DNA of 42,200 nt from Kiritimatiellales bacterium (GTDB lineage: Bacteria > Verrucomicrobiota > Kiritimatiellia > Kiritimatiellales > Pontiellaceae), in contig JADGFE010000006.1 in the NCBI GenBank assembly GCA_016744085.1, forward strand, positions 1 through 42,200, given 5' to 3'. The notes below the pieces were generated by a model. It did not search any database, had not been told where the DNA came from, and was given only the letters and a program-made list of their open reading frames with translations. The translations under genes and the position numbers were made by a program. Shown piece by piece: positions 17,114 to 25,404 of the stretch (its first letter is position 1; each line of letters starts with the position of its first letter).

Positions 17114-17133
17114 CCCCGGGGCAAGCCCCGAGG
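17114..17133. repeat. GC-rich palindrome in the divergent intergenic region
   Basis: CGGGGC-AA-GCCCCG at 17117-17130 is extended by further pairing CC/GG after one mismatch. It stands out from the AT-rich 277-bp gap (17006-17282) between the small membrane gene and the L,D-transpeptidase. It looks like a dispersed palindromic repeat unit, but only one copy occurs here. No gene is seen in the gap. Confidence 0.4.
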
Positions 17134-17219
17134 TATGCTGCGACGATTTCTATAAATAAATACGCTTATTGGCACCCTCAACGCGTCATCGTGGGGAACT
17201 ATCTGAAAACGTATTATTA

Positions 17220-17248
17220 TTGCACCGGAAAAGGCTATTCGGCATAAA
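17220..17248 (+). promoter_or_regulatory. Candidate promoter of the L,D-transpeptidase-accA unit
   Basis: TTGCAC (17220-17225) and CATAAA (17243-17248) are 17 bp apart, 35 bp before the ATG. Each hexamer matches 4 of 6 consensus bases, so this is a moderate candidate. Confidence 0.35.
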
Positions 17249-17282
17249 TGTACGTCTTGTGACAAACGAAGGTTTATAAACT

Positions 17283-18248
17283 ATGGCAAAACCAATTTAT
17301 GCAGGCTCCTACAACAACCGCGGAAGCGGCCGCTGGAAGAGCGTTTTCATTGTAATTATACTGATTCAGATCGTTCTGGTAGCCACCTACCTGATGTATA
17401 CAAAAGGGAAAAAGGACGATAACGAGACTCCCGAAGCACCGGCGCCAACAGCATCAGCACCGATGGCTGGCGAACCGATTCCGGTTCCCCTGCTGGATCT
17501 TGCACCTGCGGCTCCTGCTGCAGTGGCGGCCACGCCCCAATCCAGAGCCGTTGTATCCGACGCGCAAGCGGCCATTGATGGCGGCCAGTTGGCTGATGCC
17601 AAGATCATGCTGGATCGACTCGTAGCGTCCTCTCCCGATGCTGAAGCGATTAAGCTGTTGGGCGAAGTGAATATAAAACTGCTCAAATCACCCTTAATGA
17701 TGCCGGGCAAGGAATATTACGTTATTCAGTCGGGTGACTATCTTCAGAAAATCGCAAAAAACCATAAGACAACCGTAGCGCTCATTAAGAAAATGAATGG
17801 AATGGAGACGGATACCATTCGGCTTGGAGCTCGGTTGCTGGTATTTAACAGTGACTTTACGATGCGCGTTTCCAAAACGCGCAATGAACTCGACCTGTTT
17901 ATGGGCGATAAAATTTTCAAACGCTATTCTGTTGGCACCGGTAAGTTTGGAAAAACCCCAGCAGTACAGTTTACCATTATTGATAAAATCATTGAGCCCC
18001 CATGGACACGCCCTGCCGACAATAAACAGATTGAATACGGCGATGCGGAAAATGTGCTTGGCACCCGTTGGATGGCTATTAAATCTGCAGACCATCCTGA
18101 GCTGACCGGATTTGGCATTCACGGCACCTGGGAACGGGACAGTATTGGACAGCAATCCAGCGCGGGTTGTATCCGCATGTTAAACGAAGATGTTGAGGAA
18201 CTGTTTGATCTGGTTCCCCGCAAATCAACCGTTATAATCAGCGATTAA
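17283..18248 (+). CDS. LysM and L,D-transpeptidase (YkuD) membrane-anchored protein
   Basis: A cell-wall enzyme expected to make 3-3 cross-links in peptidoglycan or to attach lipoprotein. A single transmembrane anchor (about 20-39) is followed by an Ala/Pro-rich linker (45-85) and a helical segment. A LysM peptidoglycan-binding domain spans about 144-188 (YYVIQSGDYLQKIAKNH). The YkuD domain (about 192-320) has His280 in GIHGTW and the catalytic Cys296 with Arg298 in SSAGCIRM. The start ATG has GAAGG 10 nt upstream, rather far. It is 23 bp before accA on the same strand, so the two are probably cotranscribed. The fold and catalytic set are clear; which cross-link it makes is not. Confidence 0.92.
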   Translation: MAKPIYAGSYNNRGSGRWKSVFIVIILIQIVLVATYLMYTKGKKDDNETPEAPAPTASAPMAGEPIPVPLLDLAPAAPAAVAATPQSRAVVSDAQAAIDGGQLADAKIMLDRLVASSPDAEAIKLLGEVNIKLLKSPLMMPGKEYYVIQSGDYLQKIAKNHKTTVALIKKMNGMETDTIRLGARLLVFNSDFTMRVSKTRNELDLFMGDKIFKRYSVGTGKFGKTPAVQFTIIDKIIEPPWTRPADNKQIEYGDAENVLGTRWMAIKSADHPELTGFGIHGTWERDSIGQQSSAGCIRMLNEDVEELFDLVPRKSTVIISD

Positions 18249-18271
18249 TTTTCACGGACGAGGAGTACTGC

Positions 18272-19240
18272 ATGAGCGCACCAATCAGCTTACCTTTTGA
18301 AGCCCCTATTGCGGAACTGGAAACCAAGCTCAAGGAGCTTGAGGCTTTCAGTCAGGAGCAGGATATCGATGTTTCCCATGAATTAAAAAACATGAAGGCT
18401 AAGATCGAACAAACCCGCACAGATATTTATGCAAACCTCTCCGCCTGGCAAAAGGTACAGGTTGCGCGTCATCCAGACCGCCCCTACACCATGGATTACA
18501 TCAATACCATGACGACGGACTTTGTTGAGATTCATGGCGATCGGATTCATCGCGACGACCGGGCCATTGTTGGCGGGTTCGCCAAAATTGATGGTAAGAA
18601 AGTAATGATTATCGGTTCACAGAAAGGCCGCGACACTAAAAGCAATGTGGAATGCAACTTTGGTTGTGCTCACCCGGAAGGCTATCGCAAAGCGCTTCGT
18701 TTGATGAAGCTCGCTGACAAATTTGGGGTTCCAATTGTTACCCTGATCGACACCAAAGGTGCCTATGCAGGACTCGAATCGGAAGAACGGCACATTGCGG
18801 AAGCCATTGCTGTAAACCTACGTGAATGCTTTAACATCAAAATTCCAATCGTCTGCGTCATTATTGGCGAAGGCGGAAGCGGCGGCGCTCTCGGAATCGG
18901 TATCGGAAACCGAATCCTTATTCTTGAGCATGCCTACTACTCCGTGATTTCTCCTGAAGGCTGCGCTGCGATCCTCTGGAAAGACAGGGCTTTCTCCGAC
19001 AAGGCTGCTGAAGCTCTTAAGATTACAGGACCTGACCTGATTAAGCTTAAACTAGCTGACGAAGTTATTCCTGAACCGAAAGGCGGCGCGCACGCCAACC
19101 AGGAAGAGGCCGCAGCTAACTTAAAGAATGCCATTCTCAAACACCTTGAGGAACTTTGCAGGATGTCCAACGAAGAGATTCTGCAGGATCGTTACGATAA
19201 GTTCCGGGCTATGGGTCAATTTGAAGGTTCCGTTGAATAG
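18272..19240 (+). CDS. accA: Acetyl-CoA carboxylase carboxyltransferase subunit alpha
   Basis: AccA, with AccD, transfers carboxyl from biotin to acetyl-CoA to make malonyl-CoA for fatty-acid synthesis. The N-terminal helix pair (FEAPIAELETKLKELE) is family-typical, and GEGGSGGALGIGIGN and ISPEGCAAILWKD are the carboxyltransferase signatures. One loop is unusual: DTKGAYAGLESEERH where most AccA proteins have DTPGAYPGIGAEERG. At 322 residues it is full length. The ATG has GAGGAG 7-8 nt upstream. No accD, accB or accC lies here. A strong terminator follows at 19265-19292. Confidence 0.96.
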   Translation: MSAPISLPFEAPIAELETKLKELEAFSQEQDIDVSHELKNMKAKIEQTRTDIYANLSAWQKVQVARHPDRPYTMDYINTMTTDFVEIHGDRIHRDDRAIVGGFAKIDGKKVMIIGSQKGRDTKSNVECNFGCAHPEGYRKALRLMKLADKFGVPIVTLIDTKGAYAGLESEERHIAEAIAVNLRECFNIKIPIVCVIIGEGGSGGALGIGIGNRILILEHAYYSVISPEGCAAILWKDRAFSDKAAEALKITGPDLIKLKLADEVIPEPKGGAHANQEEAAANLKNAILKHLEELCRMSNEEILQDRYDKFRAMGQFEGSVE

Positions 19241-19264
19241 ACCGTAATTCAGGTTGAATCATTC

Positions 19265-19292
19265 GGGCAGGCTTCTAAGCCTGCCCTTTTTT
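19265..19292 (+). terminator. Intrinsic terminator of the accA transcript
   Basis: GGGCAGGCT-TCTA-AGCCTGCCC is a perfect 9-bp stem with a 4-nt loop, followed directly by six T. Its last bases touch the folB stop codon on the opposite strand; in that direction there is no T-run after the stem. Confidence 0.92.
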
Positions 19293-19650
19293 ATGAGGAA
19301 GACCGGGTTCTGGTAATTTCAACAGCCGATGCTTTTGCAAAACGCAACGCACCGGGTTTATCAATCGTTATAATCACCTGCTGCACTTTTTCGTCAGCCA
19401 ATGCAATATCGGCCATCCGCTCCGCCAGAGACTCAATTAGTTCAAAGCCGCTACCATCAACCAGTTTTAAAATAGCCTTCTTGATGGACTTATAATCAAC
19501 CGTATCTTCCAGTTTGTCAGAACGCCCTGCTTTTCGCAGGTCCGCATGCATTTCAACATTGATGACAATATCCTGCTTTTCCCGCCGCTCTTCTGGAAAG
19601 ATTCCAATGATGCAACGTAACGCAAGGTCACGAATAAATATTTTATCCAT
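19291..19650 (-). CDS. folB: Dihydroneopterin aldolase family protein (FolB)
   Basis: FolB splits dihydroneopterin into 6-hydroxymethyl-dihydropterin and glycolaldehyde in folate synthesis; some members are epimerases (FolX). MDKIFIRDLALRCIIGIFPEER matches the family N-terminus, with the conserved GxxPEER. DTVDYKSI and ELIESLAERMADI contain the substrate-binding Glu. It has 119 residues. The start at 19650 has GGAG 6-7 nt upstream; the ATG at 19662 would overlap the preceding gene and has no proper spacing. It follows a FolM-like reductase by one base, a pairing that supports a pterin role. Confidence 0.9.
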   Translation of the reverse strand: MDKIFIRDLALRCIIGIFPEERREKQDIVINVEMHADLRKAGRSDKLEDTVDYKSIKKAILKLVDGSGFELIESLAERMADIALADEKVQQVIITIDKPGALRFAKASAVEITRTRSSS

Positions 19651-19651
19651 A

Positions 19652-20347
19652 TTAAACTCCATTTCCTAAAAGGTGTTGGCCGCCATCCACATAAATGACC
19701 TGACCGGTACAATAGTCCGCCTGTAATAAATAAATTGCCGCTTCTGCAACATTTTCAGGTGTGGGAAAATATTCAAGCGGTACACATCCGGCTCGTTCAG
19801 CAAAGTTTTCACCGCTCTCACCCGGAGGAGGAAGAATCGGTCCCGGAGCAACGCCGTTGACCCTTATGCGAGGAGCCAATTCAAGCGCGCTTATTTTAGT
19901 AAGCTCCTCCAACCCTTTCTTCGTGATGGAATAAGACAACGCCGTTGGATCATTTGCACGGATACGTCGATCCAGCATATTAATAACTGCGCCTTCTTTG
20001 GCTTGAACAGCAAATAAACGAGTCAGCTCCATAGGGGCAAATAGATTAACCTGAAATTCCCGTTGCACCCGCTCAGGATATCCTTCTGCTAATCGATCTT
20101 TGGTGAAAAGAGAGGCGTTATTGACCAGAATATCGAGTGGGCCTGCCTGTTCGATCATACGAGCACAGTCATCCGATGATTGCAGGTTTCCCTGAACGGT
20201 ATGCGATGACAGCGCGTCTGCTTCCTCCATGGAACTGAGGTAATGAACAACAACTTCGGCACCAGCTTCCTGCAGCGCTTCTGTTATGGCCCGTCCAATA
20301 CGCACCGCACCACCTGTCACCAAGGCCCGTTTTCCTTTAAGAATCAT
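19652..20347 (-). CDS. Short-chain dehydrogenase, FolM/pteridine reductase-like
   Basis: A 231-residue NADPH-dependent SDR. The cofactor motif is TGGAVRIGRAI (about 11-21), with the Arg typical of pteridine reductases, then LVNNAS and the catalytic YSITK (Tyr and Lys). VDGGQHLLG at the C-terminus is also a FolM/PTR1 hallmark. FolM reduces dihydromonapterin and can act as a minor dihydrofolate reductase. The folB gene starts one base after its stop, which strengthens the pterin assignment. The MLDRRIRAND segment stands where many SDRs have the catalytic Ser, as in FolM (ISDWQ). It has no ribosome-binding site; a -10-like box lies 7 nt before the ATG. Confidence 0.85.
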   Translation of the reverse strand: MILKGKRALVTGGAVRIGRAITEALQEAGAEVVVHYLSSMEEADALSSHTVQGNLQSSDDCARMIEQAGPLDILVNNASLFTKDRLAEGYPERVQREFQVNLFAPMELTRLFAVQAKEGAVINMLDRRIRANDPTALSYSITKKGLEELTKISALELAPRIRVNGVAPGPILPPPGESGENFAERAGCVPLEYFPTPENVAEAAIYLLQADYCTGQVIYVDGGQHLLGNGV

Positions 20348-20354
20348 GGTTTAT

Positions 20355-20383
20355 TTAATACCTGCATTTACCAGACATTGAAA
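20355..20383 (-). promoter_or_regulatory. Candidate promoter of the folM-like gene, near the start codon
   Basis: On the minus strand TTTCAA (20383-20378) and TATTAA (20360-20355) are 17 bp apart. The -10 box ends 7 nt before the ATG and no ribosome-binding site is present, again predicting a leaderless message. The -35 box is poor. Confidence 0.35.
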
Positions 20384-20396
20384 GTTTAGCCTTTCC

Positions 20397-20417
20397 TTTT
20401 TCCGGGTACTGGAAAAA
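20397..20417. repeat. Inverted repeat TTTTTCC / GGAAAAA between divergent genes
   Basis: TTTTTCC and GGAAAAA flank a 7-bp centre (GGGTACT) in the gap between the folM-like gene and nfeD. It lies upstream of both genes, so it is not their terminator. It may be an operator or a dispersed repeat. Confidence 0.35.
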
Positions 20418-20447
20418 AATGATTCCGTACTTACAGGAGAATATCCC

Positions 20448-21836
20448 ATGTTACGGAAAATCCTATTTACCCTGATTGCCGGTCTGTCTATCACAACCGC
20501 GCATGCCCAAATAACCAACGATGATTCTCTGGTATACATTATACCCATTAAGAAAATGATTGAGCCGGCTCTGCTCTATGTCATTCGGCGCGGAATCGAC
20601 GAAGCAACGCGCAGTAATGCTGATGCCATTATATTGCATATGGATACAACGGGCGGGCGGGTGGATTCCGCAGTTGCCATTGTCGGCGCCATTGGGCACT
20701 CCACCATCCCCATCTATACGTTTATAGAAAAAGAAGCGATTTCAGCCGGTGCCATGATTGCTCTATCCACTCCCTCCATCTACATGAAGCCCGGTTCGGT
20801 AATTGGTGACATTACCCCAATCTCCATGGGGCTGACCGGTGGCGTTCAGGATATGCCTGAGGCCGAGAAGGAAAAAATGACCTCCTATGTCGCCGCGCAT
20901 GTTCGCTCTGCAGCGGAACAAGGCGGACACGATGTCGAACTGGCAGAAGCCATGGTACGGCGGGATATAGAATATAAAAGCGGCGATACCATCATCAGTA
21001 AAAGCGGCAACGTGCTTACCCTTACCAATACAGAAGCGGAACAGCTGACAGGCGAAGAACAAAAACCATTGCTTTCGAAAGGCACTGTCGAAAACATCGA
21101 TGAAATGCTCGAAAAGGTTGGACTGGCCAATGCACAGAAAAAAACACTTGAAGTAACCAGCTCAGAAAAGGTTGCCCGTCTGATTGCCGGTATTGCACCT
21201 ATTTTAATGATGCTGGGTCTGGGTGGTTTATGGCTCGAATTCAAAACTCCGGGATTCGGAATTTTCGGTATTGCAGGTATCTTCTGCCTGATCCTGTTTT
21301 TCTTCGGGCATCATATTGCCGGATTGGCCGGCATGGAGGATCTCTTACTTTTTGTACTGGGAGTAACATTGCTAGCCATCGAACTTTTTGTCATCCCCGG
21401 CTTTGGGGTATTAGGGTTCAGCGGATTGTTACTTATCTTCATTTCATTTATCAGTGCCATGAGCGAACGTCTTCCCGGATCATGGAGACCGGTTTCATTT
21501 GATGTAGAAACATTTTCATTGCCCATGCTTAAAGTCCTGCTGGCCTTCATCGGTTCATTTGCCCTCGTAGCGCTTGCCGGAAAATTTCTACCCAAGACAA
21601 AGGTATTTCAGAGCATCACGCTCGACACGGTTCTGGAAGAGATGGATGAAAATACAAACCTATTAGGCATGGAAGGCTCAGCACATTCCGATTTACGACC
21701 CAGTGGCACGGCCTATTTCGGCGAACGGAAAATTGATGTGGTTACGCATGGCGAATATATCCAGGAAAACCAATCTATCCGGATAGTAGAAGTTCACGGA
21801 AATCGTATTATTGTCGAAAAAGTATCCAACGGCTAA
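20448..21836 (+). CDS. NfeD-family membrane-bound ClpP-class serine protease
   Basis: A long-form NfeD protein of 462 residues. A signal peptide (1-20) precedes a ClpP-class protease domain: LHMDTTGGRVDSA, then IEKEAISAGAMIALS with the catalytic Ser at about 100, and the GDITPI segment. Several transmembrane helices follow (about 245-385), and the C-terminus (about 400-460) is the NfeD OB-fold domain (GTAYFGERKIDVV...GNRIIVEKV). Such proteins usually work with stomatin/SPFH proteins, but no stomatin gene is adjacent here. The ATG has AGGAG 8 nt upstream. The stop overlaps that of the convergent gene by 4 bp. Confidence 0.93.
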   Translation: MLRKILFTLIAGLSITTAHAQITNDDSLVYIIPIKKMIEPALLYVIRRGIDEATRSNADAIILHMDTTGGRVDSAVAIVGAIGHSTIPIYTFIEKEAISAGAMIALSTPSIYMKPGSVIGDITPISMGLTGGVQDMPEAEKEKMTSYVAAHVRSAAEQGGHDVELAEAMVRRDIEYKSGDTIISKSGNVLTLTNTEAEQLTGEEQKPLLSKGTVENIDEMLEKVGLANAQKKTLEVTSSEKVARLIAGIAPILMMLGLGGLWLEFKTPGFGIFGIAGIFCLILFFFGHHIAGLAGMEDLLLFVLGVTLLAIELFVIPGFGVLGFSGLLLIFISFISAMSERLPGSWRPVSFDVETFSLPMLKVLLAFIGSFALVALAGKFLPKTKVFQSITLDTVLEEMDENTNLLGMEGSAHSDLRPSGTAYFGERKIDVVTHGEYIQENQSIRIVEVHGNRIIVEKVSNG

Positions 21837-22786
21837 GAGTGCATCTTTTTTTGGAACTCCATCCACTCGTCGTAGTGCTCTTCAATTACTGCCAGATCTT
21901 TCTCATTATCGGCATCGAGCGCCGCGCCACCAAAATGGGTATAGACAATCTGCAAACGGGCACCCAACGCATTGCCAATGCCCTCGGCCAACCGGTTGAA
22001 ACCGACCAGTGACCGGAGACGATCCGAAAGATGAGGATGACCATGCCGATCATAGTAGAGCGATAGTTGCATGAGGATAAAAATGCGCACGCTTTTCATC
22101 AGCCGCCAGCCATTGCACAGGAGCGAAAATAACATCCGCAGAATATTGGCCAAGCGGGTTTGGTAGCGCCATTCATACATTTTCTCGATGTAATCAAGGT
22201 GTGCGAATGTAAGCGGCTTTGCAATGTGCAGATTATTGTGGCGGATTAGGTCTTCCTTCACATGGATATAGATCATCTGAATGCCGGACTTATCTTTTTG
22301 AGGATGGTAGTGCGAAAGCACTTGGCTGGAGGTCACTCCGATGGAGTAGTCGTATTCATGCATGTTGCTGCGCATCAGGAATTCATCCACTTCTTCCGGC
22401 ATCAGCATGGGAATATCGCACGGGGAAACCAAAGCGGGAGTCTTTTCATGTTCCGTCCCTTTGAGGCTCCAGAAGTCAACGGTATCGGCCAAGCCAAGCG
22501 ATGCGACATAGCCGACCTTAAAATTTTCGATCATGTTGTCGCGCTGCTCAACGACCACCACATTGGAATTAATTCCATGTTCACGGAGAGCCGTTTCTAT
22601 TCGATCCGAAGGACCGACAACCGCTACAAGGCCGACATGATCCGCCTCAAGCAAGGCGCGCAACACATGAATAAAAAGTGGTATCCCTTTAAGTTCAAAA
22701 AAGGCCTTATTATCATCGTGTAACGCGATGCTGGCCCGGCGATCGCCTGCCAGCAGAACAGCATTGACCTTATTCGTTGCCTTCAT
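21833..22786 (-). CDS. MobA-like nucleotidyltransferase domain protein, unknown target
   Basis: A 317-residue protein whose first half (about 1-185) is a GT-A nucleotidyltransferase fold: VNAVLLAGDRRAS stands where LAGGxSxRM normally binds the nucleotide, KAFFELKGIPLFIHVLRALLEA follows, and SPCDIPMLMPEEV carries the metal-binding Asp. The glycine-rich loop is reduced. The second half (about 185-317) is unfamiliar, with a hydrophobic basic stretch (LFSLLCNGWRLMKSVRIFILMQLSLYY) that could contact the membrane. The ATG has GAGGGG 5 nt upstream. It lies alone between nfeD and rho. It could activate a sugar, cofactor or lipid head group; I cannot say which. Confidence 0.7.
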   Translation of the reverse strand: MKATNKVNAVLLAGDRRASIALHDDNKAFFELKGIPLFIHVLRALLEADHVGLVAVVGPSDRIETALREHGINSNVVVVEQRDNMIENFKVGYVASLGLADTVDFWSLKGTEHEKTPALVSPCDIPMLMPEEVDEFLMRSNMHEYDYSIGVTSSQVLSHYHPQKDKSGIQMIYIHVKEDLIRHNNLHIAKPLTFAHLDYIEKMYEWRYQTRLANILRMLFSLLCNGWRLMKSVRIFILMQLSLYYDRHGHPHLSDRLRSLVGFNRLAEGIGNALGARLQIVYTHFGGAALDADNEKDLAVIEEHYDEWMEFQKKMHS

Positions 22787-22842
22787 AGCACCCCTCGTTC
22801 CAAAGACATGCTACTAGACTGATCTCGCTGTGTCAAAACGGC

Positions 22843-22873
22843 AAAATAAAAAGGGCGGTGATTAACCGCCCTT
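22843..22873 (-). terminator. Intrinsic terminator of rho
   Basis: On the minus strand AAGGGCGGT and ACCGCCCTT form a 9-bp stem around a 5-nt loop, followed by TTTTTATTTT. It lies 22 bp after the rho stop. Confidence 0.88.
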
Positions 22874-22895
22874 CGCCAAACCGTTGAAAATCCCT

Positions 22896-24530
22896 CTACT
22901 TATTACCCTGCAGGGTCATCAGGAATTCCAGATTGGTATTGGTCTTTTTCAAGCGATTGATCAGCAGTTCCATCGCCTCGACCTGCGGCACATCCTTAAG
23001 CGCTTTGCGAAGCGTCCAGATCCGCTGCAATTCATCGGGATGCAGCAGCAACTCTTCTTTCCGAGTGCCGGAACGTTCAATATTAATGGCCGGATAGATG
23101 CGCTTGTTCACCAGCTCGCGATCCAGTCCCAGCTCCATATTACCCGTGCCTTTGAATTCCTCAAAAATCACTTCATCCATACGGCTTCCGGTATCGACCA
23201 GCGCCGTAGCGATGATGCTCAAACTGCCGCCATTTTCGATGTTCCGCGCCGCACCAAAGAAACGTTTAGGTTTGTGCAATGCATTGGAATCAACACCGCC
23301 GGACAGAATCTTGCCGCTGTGCGGTGAGGTCGTATTGTAGGCACGCGCCAGACGGGTGATGGAGTCGAGCAGGATGATAACATCCTTGCCTTGCTCAACT
23401 AAACGCTTGGACATTTCAATCACGATTTCGGCTACCTGTGTGTGGCGTTCCGGTGGCTCATCAAACGTTGAGGCCAAAACCTCGGCCTGTGTAGTGCGCC
23501 GCATATCAGTCACTTCCTCGGGACGCTCGTCGATCAGCAGAACAATCAACTTGGCCTCGGGATTATTTTTAGAAATGCTGTTAGCCATTTTTTGCATCAG
23601 TACGGTTTTACCCGTACGAGGAGGTGCCACGATTAAGCCACGCTGACCTTTACCGATCGGAGTGACGATATCCATCACCCGCATGGAGATTTCTTTTGCA
23701 TCCGTTTCCATCACCAAACGTTCGTCAGGGAAGAGCGGCGTCAGGTTTTCGAATGGAACCCGCCTTCTCGCCAATTCAGGATCTTCTTTGTTGATTTGAT
23801 CAACGCGAAGCAGCGCAAAGAAACGTTCCTTTTCTTTTGGAGACCGAATGGAACCCGTCACATAGTCACCGGTACGAATACCGAATCGGCGAATCTGGGA
23901 TGGAGAAACATAAATATCATCCGGTGCTGGCTGATAGCTGTTCAAAGGAGAACGTAGGAAGCCAAATCCGTCGGGGAGAATTTCAAGAACACCGCGACCC
24001 AGCAGTGGACCACCGCGGCGGCCATGCGTTTTGAGTAGCTCAAAAATAAGCTGATGCTTTCCTACTCCATCGTATTCCTGCATGCCATACTCTTCGGCAA
24101 GCTCTTTGATGTCATTAATCGGGGTAACCTGCATCTCGTGCAGGGAAAGTGGTGGTAGATTATCTACGTTTGGCGGTGGGACATCTCTCTCACGGCGGTT
24201 GTTGTTATTGTTATTTTTCTTATTCCGATTCTTTTTTCCGTGCCGTCCCTGATTTCGATCCCGTTGCGGGCGATCATTATTCGATCGATTTTCCTTTTTG
24301 GCAGGAGCTTCGGATTCCGGCGCAGTAACTGATTCTGTCGGTTTATCGGCTGGCGGTGCAGTTGGTTCTTTGCTTTCAACAGCAGGCGCTGCCTCTATCT
24401 TCTCCGCAACATCTTTCTTTACCGCCGCTTTTTTAGTGGCCTTCTTTTTTGCTGTCTTTTTCTTAGCCGGAGCTTCGTCCTTCTCGACTTTTTTAACTGC
24501 TGCTTCAACCACTTTGTTTTCGTCGCTCAT
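22896..24530 (-). CDS. rho: Transcription termination factor Rho with long disordered N-terminus
   Basis: Rho is the hexameric RNA helicase that ends transcription of untranslated RNA. The core is intact: the RNA-binding cold-shock region ([15 protein letters not shown]), Walker A APPRTGKT (302-309), [13 protein letters not shown], the Q-loop SGGVDSNAL and the R-loop [10 protein letters not shown]. The first 125 residues are an added low-complexity domain. Residues 1-80 are rich in Lys, Ala, Glu and Pro with [18 protein letters not shown], and 80-116 are rich in Asn and Arg with a run of six Asn. Similar extensions in other phyla alter RNA binding or phase separation. The start has GGAAGG about 6 nt upstream, inside the end of coaE. 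It ends at a strong terminator. Confidence 0.97.
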   Translation of the reverse strand: MSDENKVVEAAVKKVEKDEAPAKKKTAKKKATKKAAVKKDVAEKIEAAPAVESKEPTAPPADKPTESVTAPESEAPAKKENRSNNDRPQRDRNQGRHGKKNRNKKNNNNNNRRERDVPPPNVDNLPPLSLHEMQVTPINDIKELAEEYGMQEYDGVGKHQLIFELLKTHGRRGGPLLGRGVLEILPDGFGFLRSPLNSYQPAPDDIYVSPSQIRRFGIRTGDYVTGSIRSPKEKERFFALLRVDQINKEDPELARRRVPFENLTPLFPDERLVMETDAKEISMRVMDIVTPIGKGQRGLIVAPPRTGKTVLMQKMANSISKNNPEAKLIVLLIDERPEEVTDMRRTTQAEVLASTFDEPPERHTQVAEIVIEMSKRLVEQGKDVIILLDSITRLARAYNTTSPHSGKILSGGVDSNALHKPKRFFGAARNIENGGSLSIIATALVDTGSRMDEVIFEEFKGTGNMELGLDRELVNKRIYPAINIERSGTRKEELLLHPDELQRIWTLRKALKDVPQVEAMELLINRLKKTNTNLEFLMTLQGNK

Positions 24531-24532
24531 AA

Positions 24533-25150
24533 TTACCTTCCACCTGCTATAGCCTTCACAACATTGTGAACAGCCAACTTAAGTTCCACCAGCGTTCCTG
24601 TATTAGAAACAACATAATCCGCCAGGCTTTCTTTTTCTGCCAACGGCATTTGGGAACCAATTCTTTGTTTAGCCTCAACCTTATTCAGTCCACGGTTTTC
24701 CAGTCGTTGAAAAACCGCATCCTGATTGCTCGACACACACACCACCGAATCCCAGCCTAAATCCTGCATTCCGCTTTCATAAAGCAAAGGGATTAAAACG
24801 GCGGCGTTTTTACCATCGGATCTGTACTGAGTGATCCGTTCCAATAAATATTTCTTTATCACCGGATGAACTATCCGGTTTAAAACTTCTCTTTGTTCGG
24901 GATTTTCAAAAACAATTGCAGCCAGAGCAGGACGGGATATTTCACCTTGCTCTGTTAAAATATATTTCCCGAAATAATCAACTACCTGCTGATAGACGGG
25001 TTGTCCTACTGTCATCAGCTCATGCGCAACACGATCTGCGTCACATACGGAGAATCCCATCCGCTCCAATATTGTCCCGACTTCTGATTTTCCACAGGCA
25101 ATTCCTCCGGTCAAACCGATCACTATTGAATTACCATCAGGCTGTGACAT
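24533..25150 (-). CDS. coaE: Dephospho-CoA kinase (CoaE)
   Basis: CoaE phosphorylates dephospho-CoA in the last step of coenzyme A synthesis. The P-loop [11 protein letters not shown] is at residues 12-22, and [11 protein letters not shown] has the conserved Asp of the substrate site. [12 protein letters not shown] and [10 protein letters not shown] are family motifs, and the lid segment [21 protein letters not shown] follows. It has 205 residues. The stop is 2 bp before the rho ATG, so the two are cotranscribed. No Shine-Dalgarno sequence is seen; a CATTAT box 4 nt before the ATG is too weak and close to call a promoter. Confidence 0.95.
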   Translation of the reverse strand: MSQPDGNSIVIGLTGGIACGKSEVGTILERMGFSVCDADRVAHELMTVGQPVYQQVVDYFGKYILTEQGEISRPALAAIVFENPEQREVLNRIVHPVIKKYLLERITQYRSDGKNAAVLIPLLYESGMQDLGWDSVVCVSSNQDAVFQRLENRGLNKVEAKQRIGSQMPLAEKESLADYVVSNTGTLVELKLAVHNVVKAIAGGR

Positions 25151-25296
25151 GAAAATAATGAGCTGGAGTCGATGTTTTGGAAATCCGGGAATAAGAAGAA
25201 CTCGTTTCCCCCTGAAACTGTTGCCTTTTTAAGTCTATTTGGATGGATTGTCAACTCTTGGTCTATGAAGAATCTATGATCCTTTCTCAGTTAAAA

Positions 25297-25331
25297 CCGT
25301 GTTGACACACGGCAAGTTCTGACAACAGAAC
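25297..25331. promoter_or_regulatory. Two tandem perfect inverted repeats upstream of the sigma factor gene
   Basis: CCGTGT-TGAC-ACACGG (25297-25312) and GTTCTG-ACAA-CAGAAC (25316-25331) are two perfect 6-4-6 inverted repeats spaced by 3 bp, centre to centre 19 bp. The first contains a consensus TTGACA, but no good -10 box stands 16-18 bp downstream. They lie 74-108 bp before the sigma factor start in a 254-bp gap that holds no gene. They may be paired operator sites or leader hairpins. Confidence 0.45.
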
Positions 25332-25404
25332 CAAATCGTTTTTATTTTGCTTTTTCAGCATACTGCTCATAGCTTGTACGTTGAACTTTTTTAAGAGGTA
25401 AACT

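Noticed and set aside
17257-17280. Leaderless promoter for the L,D-transpeptidase from TATAAA at 17275-17280
   Set aside because: The box ends only 2 nt before the ATG, so transcription would begin inside the gene; no matching -35 lies at 16-18 bp.
19265-19292. Bidirectional terminator serving folB as well as accA
   Set aside because: On the minus strand the T-run lies before the stem as A bases and no T-run follows it, so it works only in the accA direction.
25302-25330. Sigma-70 promoter using the perfect TTGACA before the sigma gene
   Set aside because: The bases 16-18 bp downstream (around ACAGAA) are a poor -10 box, so the TTGACA may be only part of the inverted repeat.
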